A stretch of 64,000 nucleotides of DNA from Methanobacterium_D oryzae (lineage in GTDB: Archaea > Methanobacteriota > Methanobacteria > Methanobacteriales > Methanobacteriaceae): NCBI RefSeq assembly GCF_050433505.1, contig NZ_JBNPXC010000003.1, positions 124,001 through 188,000 of the forward strand, given 5' to 3'. The notes below the pieces were generated by a model, which was not told the origin of the DNA, did no database searches, and saw only the letters and a list, made by a program, of their open reading frames with translations. Below are positions 37,011-46,190 of the stretch, in pieces. A program made the translations under genes and the position numbers. Each line of letters opens with the position of its first letter. Position 1 is the first letter of the stretch.

Positions 37011-38144
37011 ATGAATTCAATTATAAATCTTGAAGATAAGATAAATGAACTTAAAAAAACGGATAAAGATTCATATAAATTATTTAAATCTATTTTCTTG
37101 TTTTCTAGTGCATCAGGTACTATGAAAATCCCTTCTACCTTCAAAAAGAAATTGAGATCATATTTTGGAAACAGAGACGAGAAGGGTAATATCATAGAGT
37201 CTGAAGAAGAAGTCATAAAAAGAATAAGAAACCAAAAAGTGGTTAAAACTTACAATAAATGGACAGGAGAAGGTTCTCTTTTTAATTCATTAAGGGCAAG
37301 TAGACCGGGGATGAAATCAGAAGAAAGAGAAAATGAAAAAAGGAGAATTAAAGAATACATTGAACAATCAAAAGAAGACTGTGACTTTTGTGATCCTAAA
37401 AAATATACTCCCGAGGACGTATTTGGAAGAATAGAAAGTAAACATTGTATTACAGGAGTAAATATTGCAAAATATGATGCTTGGAGCAGCGTAATATTCT
37501 TTAATAAACATGACCCTCTGGATTTTAATTTAGAAGAAATTTCTGATTACATAGATACTGGTTTTAAGTGGTTTAAAAAGGTAAATAATCAGGATAAACA
37601 ATTTAAATACCCGTTTTTTATGTGGAACTGTCTTCCAAAAGCAGGAGCATCCCAAGTACATGGTCATGCCCAGATATTAATGGCAAATAATATTCCATAT
37701 GCAAAAATACAATTTCTAAGGAAGATATTCCGTAACTACATGAGATTAACTGGTAAAAATTATTTTATAGATCTTTACAAAGTCCATAATGCCCTCGGCT
37801 TAGCATTGGATGGAAATGTAAATTGTTTTGCAAGTATTACTCCATTAAAAGAAAAAGAATTTATAATTATATCAAAAAATAATCCATCAAAGGATGAGGG
37901 CGTAAAAGAAGCTATTTATAAAGTATTAAGATGTTATATTGACAAATTAGGAGTTAATAGCTTTAATATGGCGATTTTATGTCCTGAATTTCGCGAAACT
38001 ATGTTCCCATATATAATAAGAATTGTTGATAGAGGAAGTATTTTCAAACCTACTGCAGATATTGGTGCAATGGAATTATATGGAAGCAGTGTTATTTCAG
38101 ATGATCCCTACAATCTAATTAAAGCCATTAATGACTTTAAATAA
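37011..38144 (+). CDS. GalT/HIT-superfamily nucleotidyltransferase-like protein
   Basis: A 377-residue protein of the HIT/GalT superfamily, judged from the active-site-like PKAGASQVHGHAQI (residues ~230-243) and CDFCDPKKYTP with MWNCLPKAG. A uridylyl- or adenylyltransferase acting on a sugar or nucleotide phosphate is likely; the substrate is unknown. GGAG before the ATG at 37011 fixes the start and a longer frame upstream overlaps the MBL gene. The gene follows the MBL/rhodanese gene by 23 bases, so they are probably co-transcribed. Confidence 0.78.
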   Translation: MNSIINLEDKINELKKTDKDSYKLFKSIFLFSSASGTMKIPSTFKKKLRSYFGNRDEKGNIIESEEEVIKRIRNQKVVKTYNKWTGEGSLFNSLRASRPGMKSEERENEKRRIKEYIEQSKEDCDFCDPKKYTPEDVFGRIESKHCITGVNIAKYDAWSSVIFFNKHDPLDFNLEEISDYIDTGFKWFKKVNNQDKQFKYPFFMWNCLPKAGASQVHGHAQILMANNIPYAKIQFLRKIFRNYMRLTGKNYFIDLYKVHNALGLALDGNVNCFASITPLKEKEFIIISKNNPSKDEGVKEAIYKVLRCYIDKLGVNSFNMAILCPEFRETMFPYIIRIVDRGSIFKPTADIGAMELYGSSVISDDPYNLIKAINDFK

Positions 38145-38179
38145 TTGAAATATGTAAAATTTGGACTATTATTGAATTT

Positions 38180-38575
38180 TTATAAACATCTATCCAATAT
38201 TCTTTGAAACTCATCTTGAGTGATCTTTCCTTCATCAAGCATTTCTTTAGCTCTTTTAATTTCATCAAGTAAACTGGTTTTATCATCACCTGGAAAAGTT
38301 TTGATATTATTCATCCTATCTTGTAATAACCTTACAAAAGATTCTGCTTCCCCATTATTCACCTTATTTATTTTAATTTCTTCATCCAGCGTGCATATTT
38401 TAAGTTTTCCTTTTAAAAGTCCTTTTTTGAAGTCAGCCCCTTTAATATGATCACATCTTATGATAGTTTCATCTATTTTCATACCAGTAAACATCCCAGT
38501 TACAACAATCAGAATTCCCTCTTTTTCAAGAGTTATTTCAACTTGATTACCGTCGCTATCTTCACCTAATGGCAT
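38180..38575 (-). CDS. PH-like domain protein with SHOCT tail
   Basis: A 131-residue protein. The N-terminal ~85 residues are beta-rich (QVEITLEKEGILIVVTGMFTG...) like bacterial PH-type domains, and the C-terminal ~30 residues, LLDEIKRAKEMLDEGKITQDEF, form a SHOCT motif, which often ends small membrane or signalling proteins and mediates oligomerisation. GGAGAT precedes the ATG. It is convergent with the GalT-like gene and lies downstream of the response regulator on the same strand, with a 70-base gap from it. Function unknown. Confidence 0.78.
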   Translation of the reverse strand: MPLGEDSDGNQVEITLEKEGILIVVTGMFTGMKIDETIIRCDHIKGADFKKGLLKGKLKICTLDEEIKINKVNNGEAESFVRLLQDRMNNIKTFPGDDKTSLLDEIKRAKEMLDEGKITQDEFQRILDRCL

Positions 38576-38645
38576 GGGTATCTCCTCATGATATTATATT
38601 TTTTTATTTCATATAATATTTTATGTGAAATTCTAAACATCTTTT

Positions 38646-39605
38646 TTAATTATTTAATATTCCATTTATCTCATTAAATGCATTTTTCATGACTAATGAT
38701 ACCATTCCAATATTCTCATTCGGTTCTAATGAGAATATTAATGCTAGATCGGATGATAAGGTAATTAATGTCTGCATTTTGTCTCCAATAAAGAATATAC
38801 GTTCTAGTTTATTATCTCCAATTTCTGATAATTTTCTTGATGATTCAATTAAACGCAATGTTTCACTTATAACATTATGTTGTATACTGGAATTTGATAT
38901 ATTAGAGTACAGTACTTGGCCATCTGCTTGTATTAAGTGTGATTCAATAATATTATGCCGCTTATAGATAACATCCAAGACATCATCCATTTTTTTAGAT
39001 ATATCCTCGTTGCTTTCATGATTTACTTTTTCATCAGTGGTTTCAAGTGTGGATAGATGTTCTTTTTCAATTATATCATTTTTAAGAATCTCTGTTTTTT
39101 CAGAAACCTCGTTTGTTTCAGTTTCAACATAGTTCTCTTCAACCACCGCATCTGAAACTTTAGATATATGTATAGATTCTAGAAGTTGTATATCAGATTC
39201 ATTTTTAGTTAAACCACTTGATTCATAGTTTTCTATCTTTTCATGAAGGATATTTTCGATATTTTCTTTTAGTTCTTTTTCTTCATATGGTTTAGTGATA
39301 TAACCTGATGCTCCAATGCGATGCGCACGGTTAGACATTTGTTCGTCGTCGTAAGCCGTGGTGAATATTATTGGAATATCTTGATGTTTAATAATTTCTT
39401 CAGCTGCCTCTAAACCATCTAATTCTCCCTTAAGGTTGATATCCAGTAATACAAGGTCAGGTTGTATTTTATCAACTTTTTGTACCGCATCTTTTCCTGA
39501 AACTGTGAAAGTAGGGACTTCATATCCCCATTTTCTCAGTTTCCGCTGGAGAGCAAATGCAGTTAGGCCTTCATCTTCAACTATAAGAATTTTAGCCTTA
39601 GTCAT
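38646..39605 (-). CDS. Response regulator with C-terminal roadblock-like domain
   Basis: A 319-residue two-component regulator. The receiver domain (1-120) has acidic pocket VEDE (9-12), phospho-acceptor Asp55 in VLLDINLKG, Thr83 and Lys105 in YITKPY. A variable linker (120-205) leads to a C-terminal ~110-residue domain (DDVLDVIYKRHNIIESHLIQ...) with roadblock/LC7-like character. There is no DNA-binding domain, so output is by protein contact, possibly small GTPase-like. GGTGATTAA at the end of the kinase gene is its ribosome binding site, with the stop and start adjacent, so the two are translationally coupled. Confidence 0.9.
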   Translation of the reverse strand: MTKAKILIVEDEGLTAFALQRKLRKWGYEVPTFTVSGKDAVQKVDKIQPDLVLLDINLKGELDGLEAAEEIIKHQDIPIIFTTAYDDEQMSNRAHRIGASGYITKPYEEKELKENIENILHEKIENYESSGLTKNESDIQLLESIHISKVSDAVVEENYVETETNEVSEKTEILKNDIIEKEHLSTLETTDEKVNHESNEDISKKMDDVLDVIYKRHNIIESHLIQADGQVLYSNISNSSIQHNVISETLRLIESSRKLSEIGDNKLERIFFIGDKMQTLITLSSDLALIFSLEPNENIGMVSLVMKNAFNEINGILNN

Positions 39606-41615
39606 TTAATCACCTGCCGGGAATTCAATAATGAATTTTGTACCTTTGCTGTTATCTAGTTTGAGGGTTCCTTCTAACTGAAGTACTAAACTATTAACCA
39701 GGTTTAAACCTACTCCATCACCACTTATATTCTCTAAATCATCAGGAACACCTATTCCATCGTCGGCAACAGTTAAAATGTATTCATCGTCTTTTCTTTC
39801 CATATTTATAGTAATTGAACCCTGATCACCTTCATTAAATGCATATTTCAACGAATTTGTAAGTAGTTCTGTTATAATTAGCCCACAGGGGATTGCTGTA
39901 TCTGCATCTAAATGTATATCTTGGGCATTTAAATTCAATAATATATTTTCATGTATAGGGTATGTATCTAAAATATTAGATGTCAACTTTTTAAGATACT
40001 CCATGAAATCCAGTCGAGATATGTCTGTGGTTTGGTAAAGCAGTTTATGTACCATCGCCATTGATTGCACCTTGACTTCACTATCCCTGAGGATTTCTGA
40101 CGCTTCTTTTTCACCTACAAAGTCTGATTGTAAACTTAAAAGACTAACTACAACCTGAAGGTTATTTTTAACTCTGTGGTGTATTTCACGTAATAATCTT
40201 TCTTTTTCTCTAAGGGATTTTTTTACCTCATTTTCAGTTTTTTTACGTTGCGTGATATCTTTTACTGTTGCCATCATTGTTGTGGGCTTTCCAGCAAGGT
40301 CGGGGATGATACCTATGGATATATTTGCAGGGAATCTTTCACCATCTCTTTTTAGGAGAGTAAATTCTACATCACGAAGTACACCATCCCTTATTATTCT
40401 TTCCATGTTCTTTGCTGCTTCAATTCTGTCCTCTTTTTGAATAAGGTTGAACATATTTTGATTAACCATCTCGTTTTTAGAAGAGAATCCATACATATCC
40501 AATGCGGCAGGGTTAATGTCAATTATTTCTCCTTGTAAATTAGTTATTAAAACAGCATCAGGTGAAGATTCAAATACTCCCTTAGCAGTTTCCATTTTCT
40601 CAGATACAGATAGTGCTTGACGTATTAAAACCAAACCAATGATAAAAGCATTTGCAATCATTGCAATCTCAAAATTAGCTTTATCTATATAATATGTCCA
40701 TACAAGCATTCCATAGGATAATACAACAAGTAGTATTGGAAGATATGATAAAAATTTGACTTTATATTTTGTCCATGATTCAGATACAGTTGAATCCATA
40801 TTTTTCCATTCAGTAACCTGTGTAATTGCTGCCAGTCCAATAAATATACTCTGCATGAGCCATCCTATATCTAAAAATCCCCCAGATACATACGTTCCTT
40901 GTAACGATTGAATAGTATATATACTATCAGAAATAATTGCTATAAATATTCCCATTAAGAGAAATATTACGGCATTTTGGCTTAGTTCTTTAAATCCTGC
41001 AAATAATAAACTGAATACTGCAAATAGTAGTATAAAGTCTCCAAGTACATAACCTAAAGAAGCTACCATCTCAATAAATGGAGATTCAGAATATGCAGCA
41101 ACTGTAGGGCTAACTAAGAATATCCAGAAAATAAGTCCTGCAGCCAGTGTTATAACCAGCATATCAATGATGAATTTTAACCTACCTTCTGTTGAAAATC
41201 GTTCCCTTGGGAAAAGAAGGATTCCTATTGCAAACAGTGGATAATATGCCAGATAAAATACGTCTGCTATTGAAGGAAATGGATCTTGGCCCAGATATAC
41301 TTCTATTATACCCCATGCTAAATCTGCAATGAACCATATTACGGTTGCAATTCCTAATATTCCCCATGCAGTTGAGGATGCTTTTCTAAAACTTCTAGCT
41401 TTGAAAAATGCATAAAATATGAGTATTATGGCAAAACCGTCCACCACAAGGTTAAAAGTATTTCCAAATAATATTTGTCCTGCTTCATTTCCAGAATAAT
41501 AGAAAATTGCAGTTATTTGTATTAATAATAGAACAATAGCTAATGTTATGGCTAATTTAAATCCAACGTCTTTAAACATTAAATTAAACGTATTTACATT
41601 TCTATCTTGAAACAC
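39606..41615 (-). CDS. Membrane-bound sensor histidine kinase (HisKA_2) with PAS domain
   Basis: A 669-residue kinase with about ten N-terminal membrane spans (residues ~15-335), a PAS domain (~345-455, GVFESSPDAVLITNLQGEIID), a HisKA_2 dimerisation domain with the phospho-acceptor in REIHHRVKNNLQ (~475) and a HATPase domain (~570-669, LTNSLKYAFNEG, DDGIGVPDD). It should sense a membrane or redox/ligand signal and pass phosphate to the coupled response regulator. The ten-span N-terminal region is unlike a simple sensor loop and may itself be the input module. Clear two-component pairs are fairly rare in this order's core genes. Confidence 0.92.
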   Translation of the reverse strand: MFQDRNVNTFNLMFKDVGFKLAITLAIVLLLIQITAIFYYSGNEAGQILFGNTFNLVVDGFAIILIFYAFFKARSFRKASSTAWGILGIATVIWFIADLAWGIIEVYLGQDPFPSIADVFYLAYYPLFAIGILLFPRERFSTEGRLKFIIDMLVITLAAGLIFWIFLVSPTVAAYSESPFIEMVASLGYVLGDFILLFAVFSLLFAGFKELSQNAVIFLLMGIFIAIISDSIYTIQSLQGTYVSGGFLDIGWLMQSIFIGLAAITQVTEWKNMDSTVSESWTKYKVKFLSYLPILLVVLSYGMLVWTYYIDKANFEIAMIANAFIIGLVLIRQALSVSEKMETAKGVFESSPDAVLITNLQGEIIDINPAALDMYGFSSKNEMVNQNMFNLIQKEDRIEAAKNMERIIRDGVLRDVEFTLLKRDGERFPANISIGIIPDLAGKPTTMMATVKDITQRKKTENEVKKSLREKERLLREIHHRVKNNLQVVVSLLSLQSDFVGEKEASEILRDSEVKVQSMAMVHKLLYQTTDISRLDFMEYLKKLTSNILDTYPIHENILLNLNAQDIHLDADTAIPCGLIITELLTNSLKYAFNEGDQGSITINMERKDDEYILTVADDGIGVPDDLENISGDGVGLNLVNSLVLQLEGTLKLDNSKGTKFIIEFPAGD

Positions 41616-42134
41616 GGAACTTACCCCCTTCTTTTAACATAAATCTGTTAAATATCTAAAATATTACGGATTAATCATTTCCGAAACATTCTTTGAAGTT
41701 CAATTTCCTTTATGCCCCTGTTTAGGATGTAACTGTTATTACTAGCCGGCATATACATCGATAGAAAAGTATTATGCAATATCTGCATATAAGATAATAG
41801 AAATTTTGATTAAATACGTAATTAAACTGTTTCCCATAATAGGTATAACATTGCTGTATTTATATTTTACCTTTTTTTTATTATTGTCTTAAGTTATTAT
41901 TAACTTAAATTAAATTTCATATATGGCATTTTTGTAGGAATTTTAGCTAATTAATCGTTTTATATCTAAAATGAAGATATAATTAAAACATTTTAATGAA
42001 TAAAATAAAATTCATACATATAAAAATTAAAATATAGAAAATAGAATAGATACTTATATCCCATAATGTGAACTTAACACCAATCTACAAAAATTTTTAT
42101 CACTTAAACTCTAAATTAATATAAGGTGATATCT
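41616..42134. other. Divergent spacer, 519 bases
   Basis: Holds promoters for the kinase (leftward) and the PNPOx-like gene (rightward). It has a 6-bp inverted repeat at 41773-41789 and a GCCGGC hexamer near 41744-41749. AGGTGAT at 42124-42130 is a ribosome binding site. No supported gene was found. Confidence 0.4.
41773..41789. repeat. Inverted repeat upstream of the two-component pair
   Basis: TATGCA and TGCATA are reverse complements separated by ATATC. It lies about 160 bases before the kinase start and is a weak operator candidate; six-base arms can occur by chance. Confidence 0.35.
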
Positions 42135-42614
42135 ATGAGCATGGTCAAAATTCCTAAGATGAATAAAGAAGAATATGACAAATTAATAATTGAAAATCAT
42201 GTAAGTAGGATTGCATCTAAAGGAGATGATTTTCCTTATATTGCGCCATTTATGTATGTTTTTGAGCAAAATGAAGAATTTTTATACTTTCTATCAACTA
42301 ATTATGGGATGAAAATAAAAATATTTAAGCAAAATCCAAATGTAGCTGTAGAAATTGAAAAATATAATAATGATATGTCCAGTTATAAATTTATAACATT
42401 ACAAGGACGTATTATTGAAGTTAAAGACCTAAAAGAGCAGAATAAAGTTAAAAAACAGTTTGTTGATATGATTCAAGACAAATTATCTCCTAAAGCTCTT
42501 GCAGCACTAGGATATTCTCCAGATAAGTCTCCAGAATCCATATTAGAAGGTGAAAACACACTTTTATGGAAATTAGTGGATGTTGAAAATATAGTAGCCC
42601 TTAAAAATCCATAA
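42135..42614 (+). CDS. Pyridoxamine 5'-phosphate oxidase-family protein
   Basis: A 159-residue split-barrel flavin-binding family protein: MVKIPKMNKEEYDKLI at the start, FPYIAPFMYVFEQNEEFLYFLST and NVAVEIEKYNN follow the family pattern. It is of the type often called nitroimidazole-resistance or heme-utilisation-like, but the ligand (FMN, F420 or heme) cannot be told. The ribosome binding site AGGTGAT at 42124-42130 points to ATG 42135 rather than the in-frame GTG at 42126. It stands alone. Confidence 0.83.
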   Translation: MSMVKIPKMNKEEYDKLIIENHVSRIASKGDDFPYIAPFMYVFEQNEEFLYFLSTNYGMKIKIFKQNPNVAVEIEKYNNDMSSYKFITLQGRIIEVKDLKEQNKVKKQFVDMIQDKLSPKALAALGYSPDKSPESILEGENTLLWKLVDVENIVALKNP

Positions 42615-42982
42615 TATACCAAAAATATATTTTTTTACCCATATTATAGAGAATTGTTTCTAACTATATTATGTAATAAAAATTACAATTAAGGGACTCT
42701 AACAATAGTTTATATGAAATACAATCCCAAATTAACTATTTAATAATATAATAAAATTTTACTAAACTTTTGTTTTAATAAACCCGAAAAGTAACTATTA
42801 AATAAATTAGACCATTTAAACCTATATTTTAAGTGACTGATGCTAGTCTGCCTCTATTAAATATTTTAAATCATTGTATTAAATATATTACCCTATATAA
42901 TCCTTCAAGACTAAAATCTTTTTAGTTAAGTATATATTATCATAAAAAACATTAATTTATTAAAGCTAATTGGGGTTTTCAC
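42615..42982. other. AT-rich spacer, 368 bases
   Basis: No supported coding frame, RNA fold or repeat was recognised. The T-run at 42632-42637 may terminate the upstream gene. Confidence 0.35.
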
Positions 42983-43264
42983 GTGGGGCATAAAAATTGG
43001 ACTAATTTTCAAACAGAGGATGCTTTTAATATAGGTGGAATGTATTTCCTGGAATATACTCTCTTAAAAAATAAATACGCTGAAAATAGCGATGACCTAC
43101 TAAACTATATTTCTTCAATAATTGAAGCAATTACAATACAGAACTGTATTAATGATGTCGATGAAGAACATTTAGAATATTTAAAAGCTAAAAATCGAGA
43201 AATAATGTGGTTAGCTGCAAAATCCAGATTTAGAGCAAAAAATAATTTAATTCCTAGACTGTAG
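42983..43264 (+). CDS. Small hypothetical protein with GTG start
   Basis: A 93-residue protein (MGHKNWTNFQTEDAFNIGG...) that overlaps the convergent AlkD-like gene by 18 bases at its 3' end. The ribosome binding site is weak (TTGGGG about 10 bases before GTG). The sequence has a plausible composition with helices around residues 20-45 and 65-90, and no identified domain. Moderate doubt remains that it is translated. Confidence 0.55.
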   Translation: MGHKNWTNFQTEDAFNIGGMYFLEYTLLKNKYAENSDDLLNYISSIIEAITIQNCINDVDEEHLEYLKAKNREIMWLAAKSRFRAKNNLIPRL

Positions 43265-43942
43265 CCTCCTTTGGACGTTTTCACTTTTTAATTCTCTTAG
43301 TGCGTCATTTGCAATCCATTTAGCACTTTTTGAAGATTCTTTTTTAAGTTCTTCTGCAATTATAATAGATTTATTATTTAAATTAAGATTTCGCTTTCCA
43401 ATTTGCCTTAATGCCCAATTGACTGCTTTTTTAACGAAATTTCTGTTATCTCCTGATTCTCTTTTAATAATTGGAAAGAATTCCTCAAATTTACTATTAT
43501 CTGCTTTTTTATCATGTACTGCTAAAGTTGCTATTAAAGTAAAAGCTGCTCTTTTTACAAATTCTTCTTCTCGCATGCTCCACTCAAATACTTTCTTATA
43601 GGCAAAAGGAGTTTTACGGAATAGATTCATGCAGCATTGGTCACATACATCCCATGAATCGAATTCAATGACCCAGTTTTCCATTTGGACTTCTGTGACC
43701 AGTTTCGGGTCATCTATGATGCTTGCAAGTATTCTTGTTTCACTATATCCATGTTTCCAGAGTTTTTCTGCAAGTTCATGATCTTTTCCTGCTTCTTTAG
43801 CTATGCGCCGTAGTTCTGGCATTCTTACCCCATACGTCTTTTTTGTTTTTATTCCAAATCTTGCCATTCCTTCTACATCTTCTGGATTGGACAATGATTC
43901 AAGTTCTGCTATAATCTGTTCAAATTCCATATAATCACTCAT
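43247..43942 (-). CDS. AlkD-like DNA alkylation repair protein
   Basis: A 231-residue HEAT-like DNA glycosylase of the AlkD/DNA-alkylation-repair family, predicted to remove alkylated purines. Family signatures are FGIKTKKTYGVRMPELR near residue 30, the active-site region EFDSWDVCDQCC and the NWALRQIGKRN helix. It is the last gene of the PadR-led operon; its start overlaps the upstream gene by 8 bases. An internal ATG at 43930 behind GTGATT is an alternative start. Confidence 0.9.
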   Translation of the reverse strand: MSDYMEFEQIIAELESLSNPEDVEGMARFGIKTKKTYGVRMPELRRIAKEAGKDHELAEKLWKHGYSETRILASIIDDPKLVTEVQMENWVIEFDSWDVCDQCCMNLFRKTPFAYKKVFEWSMREEEFVKRAAFTLIATLAVHDKKADNSKFEEFFPIIKRESGDNRNFVKKAVNWALRQIGKRNLNLNNKSIIIAEELKKESSKSAKWIANDALRELKSENVQRRLQSRN

Positions 43943-44939
43943 AAAATCTTTTTAATACTCTTAAAGCATTTAAAGTGATCCATTTACTTGGTTTCCCTTT
44001 TCTTTCTATGCTTGTTTGAAATCTTCCATTAAATGTATTTTCCAGTATCCATTTACCTTCCTCATTCTGCTTAGAAATCATTATATCTATAGCTTCTTGC
44101 ATTCTTTCATCCCCATAACCCAATTTAGTAAGTAAACCTAAAACTTCCAGAGCATCTATATTCCACATCAATGGAAAGCCGAATTCAAGCCATTTGAATT
44201 GGCCTTTAACCGGTTGCTGACTTCTTTTATGAATACGATGGTTAAGCATGTGGACAGCAGCTTTAGATATATAATCTTCTATTTCTGGTGTTCTTTTATC
44301 TTCTGGAATCTCAGAGAATGCCTTAAGTGATTTTACAATGATTGCATGGCATGTGCGTTCTCCCCAGCATCTTTTCCATCTTTTATATGGCCATTCATTT
44401 GGTGCTTTTCCGGGCTCATCATCAAACCTCTGGTAATTAATAAGCCATTCTATTGCTTTTTGAACTCTTTCATCATCCAAATATCCAAATCTGATAAGGC
44501 TCCACGCCATATTTGCTGTAAGGCAAGGTAAAACTCTTTCATGGTCGCCTTCTCCTTCTTTATTACTTACATAGGAGAATGCACCACTTTCTGGATCTTG
44601 AGAGTTTTTTAGCATAAATTCACATGCATTTTTAATTCTTTCATCATTAATATCTGCACCAAGCTCAGCGAGGATAATTAACTGCCAGGAAGTTCCTTTG
44701 TATTTACCTCTTAAATAGAAATTCTCAGAACGACCCCAATACCCTCCAGATTCCTGTTTAGATAGTATTTTAGGTACTAAACCCATTTTCATTATTTTTT
44801 CTTTAGCTTCTTTAACCTCAGCATTATCTCTTGACTTATCTAAAATATCAAGTAATGTAAAATATCTAACTGAAGGATTATCTTCTCCCAAGAGCCATTC
44901 AGTAGAATCTGCATTTAAGTAAGATTTCCAGTTATTCAT
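43935..44939 (-). CDS. Squalene-cyclase-like alpha/alpha-barrel protein
   Basis: A 334-residue protein of the prenyltransferase/terpene-cyclase alpha/alpha-toroid type. It contains repeats of the form DERxxxAxxWLxxxQ, for example DDERVQKAIEWLINYQ, NSQDPESGAFSYV and GDERMQEAIDIMISKQNEEGKW. The DxDD acid motif of squalene-hopene cyclases is not seen, so it is either a protein with the fold but another function or a divergent member. It follows the amidohydrolase by 7 bases and overlaps the AlkD-like gene by 8 in the PadR operon. Confidence 0.78.
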   Translation of the reverse strand: MNNWKSYLNADSTEWLLGEDNPSVRYFTLLDILDKSRDNAEVKEAKEKIMKMGLVPKILSKQESGGYWGRSENFYLRGKYKGTSWQLIILAELGADINDERIKNACEFMLKNSQDPESGAFSYVSNKEGEGDHERVLPCLTANMAWSLIRFGYLDDERVQKAIEWLINYQRFDDEPGKAPNEWPYKRWKRCWGERTCHAIIVKSLKAFSEIPEDKRTPEIEDYISKAAVHMLNHRIHKRSQQPVKGQFKWLEFGFPLMWNIDALEVLGLLTKLGYGDERMQEAIDIMISKQNEEGKWILENTFNGRFQTSIERKGKPSKWITLNALRVLKRFYE

Positions 44940-44946
44940 AATTCCA

Positions 44947-45786
44947 CTACTTTAAATTAAATAATTTAACTGCATTTTTCCCTAATATTAGTTTTTTATC
45001 ATCTTCACTTAGATTTAATCCTTTAATTCTTTGAATATCTTTTGCAGGGTTTATCCAAGGATAATCGGAGCCAAAAAGTATTCTATCCGAACCAATTGTT
45101 CTGATTAGGTCAATGGCTTCTTCATCATCAAGTGTTGTAGGGCTATCTATGTATGAAATTGCAATTGCTGTATCAAACATAACTCCTTTGAATTTATCGG
45201 CTATTTCAACTGTTTGATCCCAAAATCCATTTCCTAAATGTGCTAAAATTAGCTTTAAATTAGGGAATTTTTCTAAAACTGAAATCCATCTTTCAGGCTC
45301 TCCAAATGCAGATTTACAATCAATATTCATTCCAGAATGAGCAGTTATAGGTAGATCATGTTTTACAAGCCATTCATAAACTTGCATCATTCGTTCATCA
45401 TCTGGTGAAAAATTTTGAGCAACTGGATGAATCTTTAAACCTTTCATTCCCCACCTATATTTATGTTCAAGTTCTTCTAAAGGACTTCGACCTTTCATTG
45501 TTGGACTTACAGATATAAACGGTATAAACATCGGATATTTCGCAGGTTTATTCTTACCTGCCTTTGTTATGGCTACTGTCCAGAAATTATTATTTTTAAG
45601 CTGATTATCCGGTGCAAAACTTACCATTATTGCCTTATCAATATTGGCTTTTTTCATATCTTTCAGATAATCTTCCGGAGTACCATAACTGTAATAATCA
45701 ACACCATGTTTTTCTTTTATCATTTCTACAACCATTTTTCCAACTTCTTCAGTTGGATGAAGGTGTACATGCGAATCTATAATCAT
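44947..45786 (-). CDS. Amidohydrolase-2 family metal hydrolase
   Basis: A 279-residue TIM-barrel hydrolase of the ACMSD-like amidohydrolase group. Metal and catalytic motifs are present in order: DSHVHLHP at the N-terminus (HxH), KGLKIHP in strand 4, ITAHSGMN and LILAHLG, and the last aspartate in LFGSDYPW. The substrate may be a carboxylate or lactone; it is not predictable. It sits 24 bases after the membrane-protein gene in the PadR operon. Confidence 0.88.
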   Translation of the reverse strand: MIIDSHVHLHPTEEVGKMVVEMIKEKHGVDYYSYGTPEDYLKDMKKANIDKAIMVSFAPDNQLKNNNFWTVAITKAGKNKPAKYPMFIPFISVSPTMKGRSPLEELEHKYRWGMKGLKIHPVAQNFSPDDERMMQVYEWLVKHDLPITAHSGMNIDCKSAFGEPERWISVLEKFPNLKLILAHLGNGFWDQTVEIADKFKGVMFDTAIAISYIDSPTTLDDEEAIDLIRTIGSDRILFGSDYPWINPAKDIQRIKGLNLSEDDKKLILGKNAVKLFNLK

Positions 45787-45810
45787 TTAAACTGCCTCTC
45801 ATCACTAAAA

Positions 45811-46182
45811 TCATTTATTTGCCATTAATCCCATTCCGATTGTTATAACTGGGATTATTACATATGTAAGTCCAATATCCATCATGTAATCAGCAAAATT
45901 CATTTGCATTGGACTTGCAGGTAAGAACATGAAAAGATCAATCACTATGCTAATTATAAACCAAATAATACCAATTAAAAGTCCTTCTTTAACAAAATTA
46001 GCATCTAAATTCTTTATATAATAATAAGCGAGAGTAATCACAATAATTGTAAGGACCAAAGGCATTATAGATTCAAACAGAGGTCTCATTGTAGTTTTAA
46101 GTGGAAAAATAATAAATGAAACTGCAAATGGAATTAACCATACTAAAAACCCAAATATAGCTATTTTTAAATATTTGTTCAT
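45811..46182 (-). CDS. Four-span integral membrane protein, 123 residues
   Basis: A 123-residue hydrophobic protein with four spans: IAIFGFLVWLIPFAVSFIIF, PLVLTIIVITLAYYYI, LLIGIIWFIISIVIDLFMF, and YVIIPVITIGMGLMA. No transporter family can be named with confidence. Situated in the PadR-led operon between the GyrI-like and amidohydrolase genes, 8 bases after the former. It may be a small transporter or a membrane partner for the operon. Confidence 0.8.
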   Translation of the reverse strand: MNKYLKIAIFGFLVWLIPFAVSFIIFPLKTTMRPLFESIMPLVLTIIVITLAYYYIKNLDANFVKEGLLIGIIWFIISIVIDLFMFLPASPMQMNFADYMMDIGLTYVIIPVITIGMGLMANK

Positions 46183-46190
46183 TGTTTCAC

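Noticed and set aside
42983..43264. Assignment of the 93-residue protein to a known family
   Set aside because: No motif could be matched; kept only as hypothetical.
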